This document shows, piece by piece, positions 17,362 to 26,330 of a DNA stretch of 64,000 nucleotides. The stretch comes from Dyadobacter frigoris (GTDB lineage Bacteria; Bacteroidota; Bacteroidia; Cytophagales; Spirosomataceae). A program made the translations under genes and the position numbers. The DNA lies in assembly GCF_005280585.1 (NCBI RefSeq), contig NZ_SZVO01000002.1, positions 195,005-259,004 of the forward strand. The letters are read 5' to 3'. The notes under the pieces were generated by a model. The model had not been told where the DNA came from and made no database searches. It worked only from the letters and a program-made list of their open reading frames with translations. Position 1 is the first letter of the stretch. Each line of letters opens with the position of its first letter.

Positions 17362-19820
17362 TGAATATTAGTTGTAGGGTTACATATTTCGGATATTTCT
17401 TCCTTTTCTTCCTGGGAGTGACAGGTTGCGCCCGGAAAACAAGCACTTCGACGGGCCAGTACTTTCTGGGTACTTCCACTTTTAAAGGTAATAAAGTCAT
17501 CAGTGATTCTGATCTTGATGCACTTATTCCGCAGAGGCCCAACAGCCGTTTCCTTAGTTTGCCTATTTTCCCAAAAGTTGGAATTTACCAATTTGGACAG
17601 CTCTTTTATAAAAAAGAAGAAAAGCAGCGCAAGGTTATCGAAGTGACGCAAAATTATCAGAAAGAATCGCGTTTACACGAAAATAATGTCAGACAATTAG
17701 AAAAGATTCAAAGAAGATATGCCAAAAAACTGGCCCGGGCTCAAAAACGGGTTGATGAAGGCAATTTCTGGATGCGGGTTTTGGGGGAAGCGCCGGTATA
17801 TTATATCCAGAGTGAAGTAGTGAAAAATGCGGAAAAGATGCAAAAGTATCTTTATAACAATGGTTTTTTTCAAAATACCGTCACTTTCAAAAATGATACG
17901 ACCTTCAAACGTATTCAGGTAAAATATTTTATCAATGAAAACCGTCCTACGATTCTTGACAAAATCAATTATCAGGTGAGAAACCAGATGATTGACAGTC
18001 TCGTAAAATCCTCGTCCAAAGATGCTATGCTGATCAGTAAAAAAAGATATGACGGCGATGCTTTTGAAGAAGAAAGAGTAAGGATTGAAACGCTGCTGCG
18101 TAACCAGGGATATTTTGGTTTCTCACGTCAAAACGTTTCTTTCCTGATTAATGATACGATTACCAAACCCAAAACCGACAGCCTTTTCAGAACAGTTGAT
18201 GTAAATGTGAAAGTAAGTTTGCCAGCGAAAGAAAAAAATCCTGTCCCTTATACTATACAATCCGTTCGTTTTGAGGTTTTACCACCTGCGGGATTACCGG
18301 ATTCTCTTTTCAAAAAAGACACAGTTTATTCGCAGGGAATTGAATATATTTTTGCTGACAAAAAGTTTGCACCACGAATTCTGGACACAAAAATTGTTGT
18401 TCGTCCAGGACAGCTTTATAGCCAGAAAAACGAAAGAGACACACAGCGGCAACTTTCTTTAACTGATCAGTTTCGCTTTGTAAATTATAGTTTTGACTCA
18501 ACAGGACATAACCTGAAGGTACATTATCAGGCAATTCCTCTGGAAAAATATCAGGTTTCAGCGGATGTTGGTTTAAATGTTATTCAGATTCAGGGCGCCC
18601 CGGGGCCATTTGCTAACCTGTCCTATAAAATCCGAAATGTATTTCATGGTCTTGAAAACTTTGAGGCGAATTTGCGTGCCGGTATTGAACTGGTGCCAGG
18701 TTTTGTAGAAAATGGTGGAATTTATAAGAGTCAGGAAATCGGCTTGAACACCTCTCTTACTTTTCCCCGTCTGCTAATTCCCGTCCGTTCTTTTCGGAAC
18801 ACATCAGCTAAATATAATCCACGTACCCAAATCGGTTTGGGATATAACTACGTTGAAAGGCCGGAATATACCCGTACAAATGTAAAAGTTGCCATGAGTT
18901 ATTCCTGGCAGCCGACGGTCAAAACAATGTGGACACTATCGTTTATTGACCTTAACATTTTGAACACAACGAAATTACAGACAACTTTCCAGAATTTGCT
19001 TAATGAATTGTTCGAGCAGGGAAATAACCTGAAATACAGTTTCAACAAATCTTTCGTTTCAGACTTAAACCTGACATTCGTTCATAATACAAACTCAATC
19101 ATCGGCCCCCAAAAAAACGCCCACTATTTTCGGGCGTCGGTTGAATCCGGTGGAACAAGTCTGAATATTTTACCAGGTCAGGAAAAATGGATTAGAAATG
19201 TTTTTGGAGATACACTGCAATTTTACAAATATTTAAGAGCAACAGTAGATTATCGCCGCTATTGGCCAACCGGAAGGCGCTCTTCCTTTATTGCCAGAAT
19301 AAACAGCGGTGCGATATATAGCTATGGAAACAACAAAGTTCCGCCTTACGAAAAATATTTTTTTGCAGGAGGTTCCAATAGTTTAAGAGCATGGCTACCA
19401 CGCCGGCTTGGTCCGGGTTCCGCGGCTCCGCGTATTACTTCCAATAACTTATCCATCGAAGCACCCGGCGACTTCCTGCTGGAAGGGAATCTTGAATGGC
19501 GTGGACATCTGGCAAAATTTTTCGGGGATATTAACTACGCTTTGTTTTTGGATGTTGGAAATGTCTGGAGTTTAAACAGTGCCGCACCAGAAGATCAAAA
19601 ACTGAAATTGAATACATTTGTAAAAGAAATTGCTGTCGGAACGGGCTTCGGTATCCGTTATGACCTTTCTTTTTTTATATTAAGATTCGATTTCGGAACA
19701 AAAATTTACGACCCGTATACCAGTAAATTCGTCCTCGACAAACTCGAATTCAGCAAACTATTTAACAGAAGACAAGAAAACTTCCTAAACGTCAACCTTG
19801 GCGTAGGTTATCCTTTTTAA
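17361..19820 (+). CDS. tamL: BamA/TamA family outer membrane lipoprotein TamL
   Basis: An 819-residue Omp85-superfamily protein. The N-terminus YFGYFFLFFLGVTGC is a lipoprotein signal (Cys23), which distinguishes Bacteroidota TamL from proteobacterial TamA. A long charged region (about 75-150) and POTRA-like segments precede the barrel; the C-terminal part contains FFAGGSNSLRAWLPRRLGPG, the conserved barrel motif around the L6 loop, and the chain ends LGVGYPF with terminal Phe. TamL works with the inner-membrane protein TamB in outer-membrane assembly or lipid transport; tamB is not in this window. The only fitting start is TTG at 17361: a stop codon lies three codons upstream and no ATG precedes the signal. 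Confidence 0.88.
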   Translation: MNISCRVTYFGYFFLFFLGVTGCARKTSTSTGQYFLGTSTFKGNKVISDSDLDALIPQRPNSRFLSLPIFPKVGIYQFGQLFYKKEEKQRKVIEVTQNYQKESRLHENNVRQLEKIQRRYAKKLARAQKRVDEGNFWMRVLGEAPVYYIQSEVVKNAEKMQKYLYNNGFFQNTVTFKNDTTFKRIQVKYFINENRPTILDKINYQVRNQMIDSLVKSSSKDAMLISKKRYDGDAFEEERVRIETLLRNQGYFGFSRQNVSFLINDTITKPKTDSLFRTVDVNVKVSLPAKEKNPVPYTIQSVRFEVLPPAGLPDSLFKKDTVYSQGIEYIFADKKFAPRILDTKIVVRPGQLYSQKNERDTQRQLSLTDQFRFVNYSFDSTGHNLKVHYQAIPLEKYQVSADVGLNVIQIQGAPGPFANLSYKIRNVFHGLENFEANLRAGIELVPGFVENGGIYKSQEIGLNTSLTFPRLLIPVRSFRNTSAKYNPRTQIGLGYNYVERPEYTRTNVKVAMSYSWQPTVKTMWTLSFIDLNILNTTKLQTTFQNLLNELFEQGNNLKYSFNKSFVSDLNLTFVHNTNSIIGPQKNAHYFRASVESGGTSLNILPGQEKWIRNVFGDTLQFYKYLRATVDYRRYWPTGRRSSFIARINSGAIYSYGNNKVPPYEKYFFAGGSNSLRAWLPRRLGPGSAAPRITSNNLSIEAPGDFLLEGNLEWRGHLAKFFGDINYALFLDVGNVWSLNSAAPEDQKLKLNTFVKEIAVGTGFGIRYDLSFFILRFDFGTKIYDPYTSKFVLDKLEFSKLFNRRQENFLNVNLGVGYPF

Positions 19821-19940
19821 ACCCTCAACTTTATTCAAGTCTCCATTTTCTAACCTCAAACTTTCAACCGCGCGGCCGCCGCTCTCCACTTTCACCTTTC
19901 AACTAATTTAACGAATCTTAACACCCAACTTCTCTGCCAG

Positions 19941-19974
19941 TTTGTCAGTTTATGCCGTTTTATTTGTAGCTTTG
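19941..19974 (+). promoter_or_regulatory. Bacteroidota-type promoter for miaB
   Basis: TTTG at 19941-19944 and TAGCTTTG at 19967-19974 match the -33 and -7 elements with a 22-base spacer, at the long end of the usual range. The predicted leader before the ATG at 20064 is about 80 bases. The sequence before it (19821-19920) is C/T-rich filler with a short all-G+C stretch near 19869 and no gene. Confidence 0.5.
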
Positions 19975-20063
19975 TAGTTCGTCCCCGGAACAAATCGTGA
20001 TTACAAATCATTATAAGAAGACTTCCGAACTTAGAAATACACATCGTTCAATTTCACGGACAA

Positions 20064-21521
20064 ATGGAGAACAGAATTGCGCAGAGCTTAAAAATATTGA
20101 CTGAAACAGATAAAGAAGCATGTGAAACCGTGCGTCTTTTGGAAAATGAGCCTATAACCAATAAAAAACGTTTATTCATAGAAAGTTACGGCTGCCAGAT
20201 GAATTTCGCAGACAGCGAAATTGTGGCTTCTGTAATGCGGGAAGCAGGTTTTGCAACAACATCCGATGCAGAAAACGCAGATCTTGTATTCCTGAACACC
20301 TGTGCGATCAGAGATAACGCCGAGCAACGTGTAAGAACACGACTAAAACAGCTTAATGTATATAAGAAAAAAAGACCGGGTATGCTGATCGGTGTATTGG
20401 GCTGCATGGCAGAACGACTAAAAGCCAAACTTCTTGAAGAAGAAAAAATGGTTGATATCGTAACCGGCCCTGATGCCTACCGGGATCTTCCAAGATTGGT
20501 TGAAGAAGCAGAAACAGGGCAAAAAGGTGTTAATGTTTTTCTTTCAAGAGAAGAAACTTACGCCGATATTTCTCCGGTCCGTTTGAATTCAAATGGCATT
20601 ACAGCGCTTATTTCAATCATGCGTGGCTGTGATAATATGTGCAGCTTTTGCGTGGTGCCTTATACAAGAGGACGTGAACGCAGCCGTGATCCGGAATCCA
20701 TCCTGAAAGAAGCGCAGGATTTGTTTGACAATGGCTACAAAGAAGTGACCTTGCTCGGACAAAATGTGGATAGTTATAAATATGCGAATCCTGAGAATAA
20801 AAATGAGATCGTTTCTTTTGCAAAACTTTTGGAAAGAGTTGCGCTGATCAGTCCTGAACTTCGCGTTCGTTTCAGTACCTCACATCCAAAAGATATTACG
20901 GATGAAGTGCTATATACGATCAAAAAATACGATAACATTTGCAAGTATATTCACTTACCGGCACAAAGCGGAAATACCCGTGTGCTGGAAATCATGAACC
21001 GTACTTATACCCGCGAATGGTATCTGGAAAGAATTGACAGCATCCGGAGGATTCTGGGTGACGAATGCGGAATTTCCCACGATATGATCGCCGGGTTCTG
21101 TACTGAAACAGAAGAAGAACACCAGGATTCACTTTCTTTACTGGAATATGTGAGGTTTGATTTTGGCTATATGTTCTCCTATTCCGAACGTCCGGGAACA
21201 CCTGCTGCGAAGAAATTCACAGATGATATTCCTGCGGATATCAAACAAAGACGTCTGGCTGAAATTATCGAAGTGCAGCAAAGAATTTCTACCGAAAGAA
21301 ATAAAAAATTGATCGGGACAATACAAAAAGTTTTGGTTGAAGGCACTTCAAAACGCTCAGATCAGGATTTTTCAGGCAGAAGTGACCAGAATAAAGTTGT
21401 TATTTTCCCGAGAGAAAATTTCAAAAAAGGTGATTATGTTAATGTGTTAATTACGGATACTACCTCGGCCACCCTGCGTGGAAAAGCTGTGGTTGAGGAA
21501 GAAATAATACAGTTAGCTTAA
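20064..21521 (+). CDS. miaB: tRNA-2-methylthio-N6-dimethylallyladenosine synthase MiaB
   Basis: A 485-residue radical-SAM methylthiotransferase that adds the methylthio group to i6A37 in tRNAs reading UNN codons. The three Cys of the N-terminal UPF0004 domain are Cys44 ([10 protein letters not shown]), Cys80 ([10 protein letters not shown]) and Cys114 (LGCMAER), binding the auxiliary cluster. The radical-SAM CxxxCxxC is Cys189, Cys193 and Cys196 ([19 protein letters not shown]). A TRAM domain fills the C-terminus from about 415. All key residues are present. The N-terminal 35 residues before the UPF0004 domain are longer than in E. coli MiaB and are common in Bacteroidota. Confidence 0.96.
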   Translation: MENRIAQSLKILTETDKEACETVRLLENEPITNKKRLFIESYGCQMNFADSEIVASVMREAGFATTSDAENADLVFLNTCAIRDNAEQRVRTRLKQLNVYKKKRPGMLIGVLGCMAERLKAKLLEEEKMVDIVTGPDAYRDLPRLVEEAETGQKGVNVFLSREETYADISPVRLNSNGITALISIMRGCDNMCSFCVVPYTRGRERSRDPESILKEAQDLFDNGYKEVTLLGQNVDSYKYANPENKNEIVSFAKLLERVALISPELRVRFSTSHPKDITDEVLYTIKKYDNICKYIHLPAQSGNTRVLEIMNRTYTREWYLERIDSIRRILGDECGISHDMIAGFCTETEEEHQDSLSLLEYVRFDFGYMFSYSERPGTPAAKKFTDDIPADIKQRRLAEIIEVQQRISTERNKKLIGTIQKVLVEGTSKRSDQDFSGRSDQNKVVIFPRENFKKGDYVNVLITDTTSATLRGKAVVEEEIIQLA

Positions 21522-21587
21522 ATAAGATAGTCCGTTGCATTAACCACAAAAGGCTAACCGCTACATGCTGGCAGCCAATCGCTCTTA

Positions 21588-22886
21588 ATGAATCCAACAG
21601 AGATACAAGCAATAAAAAACCGGTTCGGGATTATAGGGACGTCGCCTGCGTTGAATCATGCTATTAATGTGGCGGTTCAGGTAGCGGCAACCGATCTTAC
21701 AGTTTTGATAACAGGAGAAAGCGGAAGTGGAAAGGAATCATTTTCGAAAATCATACATAGCATTAGTTCCAGAAAACACGGTCCTTTTATAGCGATTAAC
21801 TGTGGAGCGATTCCGGAAGGAACCATTGACTCAGAACTTTTCGGTCATGAAAAAGGTGCTTTTACCGGTGCTCTGGATTCAAGAAAAGGTTATTTTGAAA
21901 CAACAAACGGAGGAACAATTTTCCTGGATGAAGTAGGAGAAATGCCCTTGGGTACACAATCGAGGTTACTCCGGGTTTTGGAAAATGGTGAATATATCCG
22001 TGTCGGATCTTCCAAAGTTTTGAAAACCAATGTCCGCGTAGTAGCTGCTACGAATGTGAATCTTCTGGAAGCTGTGAATAATGGAAGATTCCGTGAAGAT
22101 TTATATTACCGTTTAAATACCGTCCCAATTTACGTACCGCCTTTGCGCGAACGTGGCGAGGATGTGCTTTTACTTTTCAGAAAATTTACCAATGATTTTT
22201 CTGAAAGATATCGTACAAAAGCAGTCAGACTGGATGTTGACGCACGAGAATTGTTGATGCGTTATGAATTTCCGGGAAATATTCGTCAGCTTAAAAACAT
22301 TGCCGAGCAGATTACTATTCTTGAAACAGATAAGGATTTGCCGATCAATGGAGCGACATTAAATAATTATCTGAATCCATTACAGCCCTCGAGCCGTAAA
22401 GCGCTGATTCCGCTCAGACAAGGAGATGATTCTTCAACTTCATTTTCGGAAAGAGAATTGCTGTATAAGGTTTTGTTTGACATGCGCCGCGATATGACTG
22501 AGCTCAAAAAGCTGGTGCGTAACGTATTGGAAAATGAAAAATATGGTGGTGATATTCTGAAAGATCATCAGGAGTTGTTCAGTTCGATAAACAATCCGGA
22601 GCCCGTTGTTTCCACGCCAACGACTGAACCTACAAGATTACTCACGCCACCTCAGCAATCCCGAACCGTTGATCTTGACCGGTATTCTGACGAACGCGGA
22701 GAAATTGAGGATGTTTTGCACGTTGCAGCGGAAGAAGAATCGCTTTCTCTGGAAGACAAGGAAAAAGAAATGATCATTAAGGCCCTGCGAAAAAATAATA
22801 ACAAACGAAAATACGCGGCCAGTGCATTGGGAATTTCCGAACGTACGTTATATCGGAAAATCAAACAATACGATATCGAGGAATAG
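21588..22886 (+). CDS. Sigma-54 interaction domain transcriptional activator without receiver domain
   Basis: A 432-residue enhancer-binding protein that begins directly with the AAA+ domain. Walker A is GESGSGKE (43-50), the sigma-54-contact loop is a canonical GAFTGA (90-95), and Walker B is GGTIFLDEVGEMP (108-120). A linker of about 130 residues leads to a Fis-type helix-turn-helix (KYAASALGISERTLYRKIKQY) at the C-terminus. With no receiver, PAS or GAF domain, its activity is probably set by expression or a partner rather than phosphorylation. The next gene, for LptE, starts 10 bases later, so the regulator may control envelope genes. As I recall, this gene order is common in Bacteroidota. 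Confidence 0.92.
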   Translation: MNPTEIQAIKNRFGIIGTSPALNHAINVAVQVAATDLTVLITGESGSGKESFSKIIHSISSRKHGPFIAINCGAIPEGTIDSELFGHEKGAFTGALDSRKGYFETTNGGTIFLDEVGEMPLGTQSRLLRVLENGEYIRVGSSKVLKTNVRVVAATNVNLLEAVNNGRFREDLYYRLNTVPIYVPPLRERGEDVLLLFRKFTNDFSERYRTKAVRLDVDARELLMRYEFPGNIRQLKNIAEQITILETDKDLPINGATLNNYLNPLQPSSRKALIPLRQGDDSSTSFSERELLYKVLFDMRRDMTELKKLVRNVLENEKYGGDILKDHQELFSSINNPEPVVSTPTTEPTRLLTPPQQSRTVDLDRYSDERGEIEDVLHVAAEEESLSLEDKEKEMIIKALRKNNNKRKYAASALGISERTLYRKIKQYDIEE

Positions 22887-22895
22887 AAGTGTGTT

Positions 22896-23474
22896 ATGAA
22901 AATTGAAATGTCAAAAATGAATTTTTCAGGAAAAATATTAAAAAAAATAACCACGTCCTCTCTGGCCGCCAGGAGATTAATGTCGCTGTTTTTCATTTTA
23001 AATGTTTCCTTTCTGGTTTCCAGCTGCGGCGTTTATTCTTTTACAGGAACGAGTTTATCTCCTGATATCAAGACATTTACGATCATCAATTTCAACATGG
23101 CAACTGCCGGAGGACCGTCGGATCTTCCACAAAAATTAACGGAGCAGGTTAAAGAGTATTTCCAGAAAAATACGAGCTTGACTTTACAGCAAAATGGAGG
23201 CGACCTTCTTCTGGAAGGAACCATTACCGGTTATGATGTTTTGGCCGCAGCTCCAACAGCGAATGACCAGGCCGGGCTTAACCGTCTGAATGTAACGGTG
23301 CAGGTAAGGTTTACAAATGCAAAAGACGAAACCAAAAACTTTGACCAGTCGTTTACTTATTACGCCGATTTTCCTCAGGATCAAACGCTTAACCAGAACG
23401 AATCGAGATTATTACCTACGATCCAGGAAAACCTCGTTCAGCAGATATTCAATAAATCTGCTGCGGACTGGTAA
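22896..23474 (+). CDS. lptE: LptE-like LPS-assembly lipoprotein
   Basis: A 192-residue protein with a hydrophobic segment ending FLVSSC at residues 40-44, then GVYSFTGTSLSPDIKTFTI, the typical start of mature Bacteroidota LptE. LptE plugs the LptD barrel and assists LPS insertion at the outer membrane. The start is uncertain: ATG at 22980, behind an AGGAG, would give a 16-residue lipoprotein signal but without the usual positive charge; ATG at 22896 keeps the Arg-Arg pair but makes the leader 43 residues long. I kept the longer form. It lies 10 bases after the sigma-54 activator. Confidence 0.82.
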   Translation: MKIEMSKMNFSGKILKKITTSSLAARRLMSLFFILNVSFLVSSCGVYSFTGTSLSPDIKTFTIINFNMATAGGPSDLPQKLTEQVKEYFQKNTSLTLQQNGGDLLLEGTITGYDVLAAAPTANDQAGLNRLNVTVQVRFTNAKDETKNFDQSFTYYADFPQDQTLNQNESRLLPTIQENLVQQIFNKSAADW

Positions 23475-23534
23475 GAAGTTACTCTTTGTTTTAAATTCAG
23501 TTATTATTTTTCAAAATCAAAACATTACGGTTTA

Positions 23535-24218
23535 ATGGCAATCGTTGATAAGGAAACGTTTAGTCGTCTGGTAAAATATCCCAACGACCTTGACGTATCG
23601 GTAATTCCACAGCTTGAAGCTACAATCAAGGCTTTTCCGTATTGTCAAATATCTTATTCCTTGTTAGCCAAGGCATCGGTTCAGGCAGATACCGATCAAT
23701 TGAATGATAATACGCCACGTGCTGCGGCCTATGCTTTGAGCAGGATTGCGCTTCAACAGCTTGTTGAAGGAAAATATAAATCAAATGATTCCGGAATTTC
23801 ATCCGCCAATGTTGATGTGTTAACGGAAGAATTGCCGGCAACAGTAAGTGAAGATATTCTGGAAGTACTGGAAGCCAAAGAAATAAAGGTAAATCCGGTA
23901 TCCAGTATATCAGAATTACAAAAAAAACAGCAGCAGATTATTGAAGGTTTTATCAAAAATAATCCCCGAATGGGTGCGATAAAGCAAGATATGAATGCTG
24001 AACCGTTGGCTTTGGATCTTACAGGAAGAGTGGCACAATCCAATTCTTCCGAATCTTTCGGGGGAGGAATTGAGACAGAAGCATTTGCCAAAATTTTGGT
24101 CCGTCAAGGCAAAACAGATAAGGCAATTGACATATATCAAAAATTGATTTTGAAAAAACCAGAAAAAAAGGATTACTTTGCGAAAAAATTAAGTGAACTG
24201 ATTCACAGCGGATCTTAA
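23535..24218 (+). CDS. Conserved hypothetical protein with C-terminal TPR-like helices
   Basis: A 227-residue cytoplasmic protein with no signal peptide or membrane segment. The N-terminal part (LVKYPNDLDVSVIPQLEATIKAFPYCQISYSLLAKA) and the C-terminal helical pair (FAKILVRQGKTDKAIDIYQKLILKKPEKKDYFAKKL, about 185-222) look like the repeat helices of tetratricopeptide proteins; the middle is acidic and probably unstructured. It sits between lptE and secG in one transcriptional direction with gaps of 60 and 53 bases, a neighbourhood I remember as conserved in Bacteroidota, which would fit an accessory role in envelope export. No specific function is proposed. Confidence 0.75.
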   Translation: MAIVDKETFSRLVKYPNDLDVSVIPQLEATIKAFPYCQISYSLLAKASVQADTDQLNDNTPRAAAYALSRIALQQLVEGKYKSNDSGISSANVDVLTEELPATVSEDILEVLEAKEIKVNPVSSISELQKKQQQIIEGFIKNNPRMGAIKQDMNAEPLALDLTGRVAQSNSSESFGGGIETEAFAKILVRQGKTDKAIDIYQKLILKKPEKKDYFAKKLSELIHSGS

Positions 24219-24271
24219 TTACTACTTACTTTTTAATTGCGTATTCATTCATTCTATATTATATACAAGGC

Positions 24272-24652
24272 ATGTATTTGGGTTTGATTATTCTGGTTGC
24301 GATCGTCGCAGTATTATTGATTCTGGTGGTATTGGTTCAAAATTCAAAAGGAGGAGGTCTTTCGAGTGAATTTAGTGGCGCAGGTACTGCACAAATGTTC
24401 GGTGTTAAAAAGACCACTGATTTGCTTGAACAAATCACTTGGGGATTGGCAGCGGGAATAATTGTTATTTCACTGGCATCTTACATTATCGCCAGCGGAG
24501 GCGCTTCTGATGCAGGTGTGATCAACAGCGTAAACATTGAAAAAGCACAAAACACAGTAGTTCCTGGCGCAAAATTGCCAACAGCTCCTGCACCGGGAGC
24601 CACCGCTCCGGCAGCAACTACGCCCGCAGCACCTGCTGATACAACAAAATAA
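24272..24652 (+). CDS. secG: Preprotein translocase subunit SecG
   Basis: A 126-residue SecG with its two membrane helices (about 3-23 and 56-76) separated by the conserved cytoplasmic loop QNSKGGGLSSEFSGAGTAQMFGVKKTTDLLEQIT. SecG forms the SecYEG channel and eases protein movement during SecA cycling. The C-terminal 35 residues are a low-complexity Pro/Ala/Thr tail, longer than in E. coli and probably flexible. It closes the run activator-lptE-unknown-secG; a good terminator follows. Confidence 0.95.
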   Translation: MYLGLIILVAIVAVLLILVVLVQNSKGGGLSSEFSGAGTAQMFGVKKTTDLLEQITWGLAAGIIVISLASYIIASGGASDAGVINSVNIEKAQNTVVPGAKLPTAPAPGATAPAATTPAAPADTTK

Positions 24653-24672
24653 AAAAACATTACGTTTTTACG

Positions 24673-24731
24673 TGCAGCTAATATCGACAGATTGATTTGT
24701 CTTTATTAGCTGCATTTTTTTACAATACAAT
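24673..24731 (+). terminator. Terminator after secG
   Basis: An 11-bp perfect stem, TGCAGCTAATA at 24673-24683 with TATTAGCTGCA at 24714-24724, encloses a 30-base loop region that can itself pair, and is followed by a run of T. It lies 20 bases after the secG stop. Confidence 0.8.
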
Positions 24732-24746
24732 CTGTCATAAAATAAG

Positions 24747-25328
24747 ATGAAAAGGATCACGGTATTTTGCGGATCAAGTTTTGGGACTGATTCCATTTAC
24801 AAAGAACGGGCAACCGCACTTGGTAACGCTTTGGCGAAAAACGAAATTGAACTGGTTTATGGAGGCGCTAATGTCGGATTAATGGGCGCAGTCGCGGATG
24901 GTGTTTTAAGTGAAGGAGGAAAAGTAATAGGCGTTCTGCCGCATTTTCTTCAATCCAAGGAAATTGCTCATACAGGATTAACCGAATTGATTCTGGTTGA
25001 AACCATGCACGAAAGGAAAACCAGGATGAACGACTTGTGCGATGGTGTCATTGCACTTCCCGGCGGTTTTGGAACATTGGAAGAGTTTTTTGAAATGCTG
25101 ACCTGGGCACAACTTGGTCTTCATAAAAAACCCATTGCAATTTTAAATATTGACGGTTTTTATGATTCATTAAGTGTTTTAATCCAGGTCATGACAGACA
25201 AAGGTTTTCTAAAACCCGTAAACCAGAAAATGCTGCTGGTAAGTGATAATATTGAGGAACTGTTAACCAGGATGAGTGAATATGTAGCACCCGAAGTTGG
25301 TAAATGGATTAGTAAGACAACTGCCTAA
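24747..25328 (+). CDS. LOG family protein (TIGR00730-type nucleoside-monophosphate phosphoribohydrolase)
   Basis: A 193-residue Rossmann-like protein of the LOG family, often misnamed lysine decarboxylase. Signature motifs: CGSSFGTDSIY near the N-terminus, YGGANVGLMGAVADGVL (38-54), RKTRMND (90-96) and the PGGFGTLEE nucleotide-binding motif (105-113). Characterised members release free base from cytokinin riboside 5'-monophosphate or act on AMP or pyrimidine nucleotides; the bacterial physiological substrate is often unknown. It is about 95 bases after secG beyond a terminator, so it is probably a separate unit. Confidence 0.92.
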   Translation: MKRITVFCGSSFGTDSIYKERATALGNALAKNEIELVYGGANVGLMGAVADGVLSEGGKVIGVLPHFLQSKEIAHTGLTELILVETMHERKTRMNDLCDGVIALPGGFGTLEEFFEMLTWAQLGLHKKPIAILNIDGFYDSLSVLIQVMTDKGFLKPVNQKMLLVSDNIEELLTRMSEYVAPEVGKWISKTTA

Positions 25329-25357
25329 TAATAAATATTTTCGAAGACAAAGTTTGA

Positions 25358-25384
25358 TTGCCGACAGCCGAAAGCCGACGGCAA
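25358..25384. repeat. Short GCCGA-rich palindromic element
   Basis: TTGCCG at 25358-25363 and CGGCAA at 25379-25384 form an inverted repeat around an interior of GCCGA units. It lies between convergent genes and resembles the arms of the 14738-14830 hairpin, so the two may be members of one dispersed family. Confidence 0.4.
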
Positions 25385-25389
25385 CCGTA

Positions 25390-26097
25390 TCAGGCCACAT
25401 TCATTTGCTTCACAATAAGTCGCTGAACAACCGGCAACAAAGTTTCTTCCAAAGGATAATCGTATTTCGATTCGATCATATACGTAGCAGGATTCGGCCA
25501 GGCCTGAAATTTTCTTGTCAGATCAATTTTTATCTGTTCCAGCGTAGTTCCAATACTTGTACGCACAGAATCTACATAAACTGTTTTCAAACTCCTTTCC
25601 CGCATTTGATTATATAGTGCAAGCTCATAGCGAAAAATGGTGATCATCCTTTCGTAATTATTTAGAAAAAAAAGATACCCTTCCTCAGTACGAAGCGGAA
25701 CAATACCAACCGGTGAAATTTTTATATTTTCTCCAACTTCTGAAAACCGGTCAGAACCTTCTTCCACAGATTTTGAAAATCTTGGAATAGCAAAATCCAG
25801 GATATAGTTTAATTGAGACAGATAGGCGTCATCATGAAGCGTATCTTCATATACCAGCTTCGCAGCGGACAAGTCCACTCCTTTCAGCTTTTTTGGAAAA
25901 GAATCCTGGATCGCATTTTTATTTGCCTGCAAATTCTGGCAGGAATCCAGGTGTAATTTCAGTTCCTGTAAATAAGGATAAAGGCGGTTAGAATTAAATT
26001 CACCGTCGATATGCTGAAGATATGCCATCAGCACATATTTTTTGTATTCAAAATCAAAAATACCTTCCGTCAACCAATCATTATGAAGCTTCGTCAT
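25390..26097 (-). CDS. Conserved hypothetical cytoplasmic protein
   Basis: A 235-residue protein that I do not recognise beyond a general impression that it occurs in Bacteroidota genomes. It starts MTKLHNDWLTEGIFDFEYKKYVLMAYLQHI and is predominantly alpha-helical with many Leu and charged residues. It has no signal peptide or membrane helix and no Cys or His cluster suggesting a catalytic site. A segment near 130 (ISPVGIVPLRTEEGYLFFLNNYE) looks like a conserved core. It is transcribed away from groES, with 233 bases between their starts. No functional inference is made. Confidence 0.7.
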   Translation of the reverse strand: MTKLHNDWLTEGIFDFEYKKYVLMAYLQHIDGEFNSNRLYPYLQELKLHLDSCQNLQANKNAIQDSFPKKLKGVDLSAAKLVYEDTLHDDAYLSQLNYILDFAIPRFSKSVEEGSDRFSEVGENIKISPVGIVPLRTEEGYLFFLNNYERMITIFRYELALYNQMRERSLKTVYVDSVRTSIGTTLEQIKIDLTRKFQAWPNPATYMIESKYDYPLEETLLPVVQRLIVKQMNVA

Positions 26098-26258
26098 TGT
26101 ATTCGCCTGTTTTGATGCCTGCTAAAATTTAGTCAATTCTGACGATATACCAAATTAATGTATTTCCATGACATATAAATTATTATAAAATTCATATCGA
26201 AGCAGGTTTACATACAAAATTGTCATACCGCCCCTGAAAAAATGTCAGAGGAAACGGG

Positions 26259-26276
26259 CTGGCATAGATTGTGCTT
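26259..26276 (+). promoter_or_regulatory. Candidate sigma-54 (-24/-12) promoter for groES-groEL
   Basis: CTGGCATAGATTGTGCT carries the invariant GG (26261-26262) and GC (26273-26274) exactly 10 bases apart and matches most of the YTGGCACGRNNNTTGCW consensus, with three mismatches (C to T and G to A in the -24 part, T to G in the -12 part). A start near 26286 would leave a leader of about 45 bases before groES. No CIRCE inverted repeat is visible in the 233-base gap. The site could be chance; no experiment is known to me. Confidence 0.45.
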
Positions 26277-26330
26277 TATGGTTGCAAGTCATATCAATAC
26301 TGACAACTTAAAAATAAACGTTTAATATCT

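Noticed and set aside
19861..19900. All-G+C stretch with a NotI-type site before miaB, thought of as a vector or CpG-like insert
   Set aside because: It is short and embedded in ordinary C/T-rich intergenic sequence; nothing else suggests foreign DNA.
26098..26330. CIRCE/HrcA operator before groES
   Set aside because: No TTAGCACTC-N9-GAGTGCTAA-like inverted repeat is present; only scattered TGTCA words are seen.
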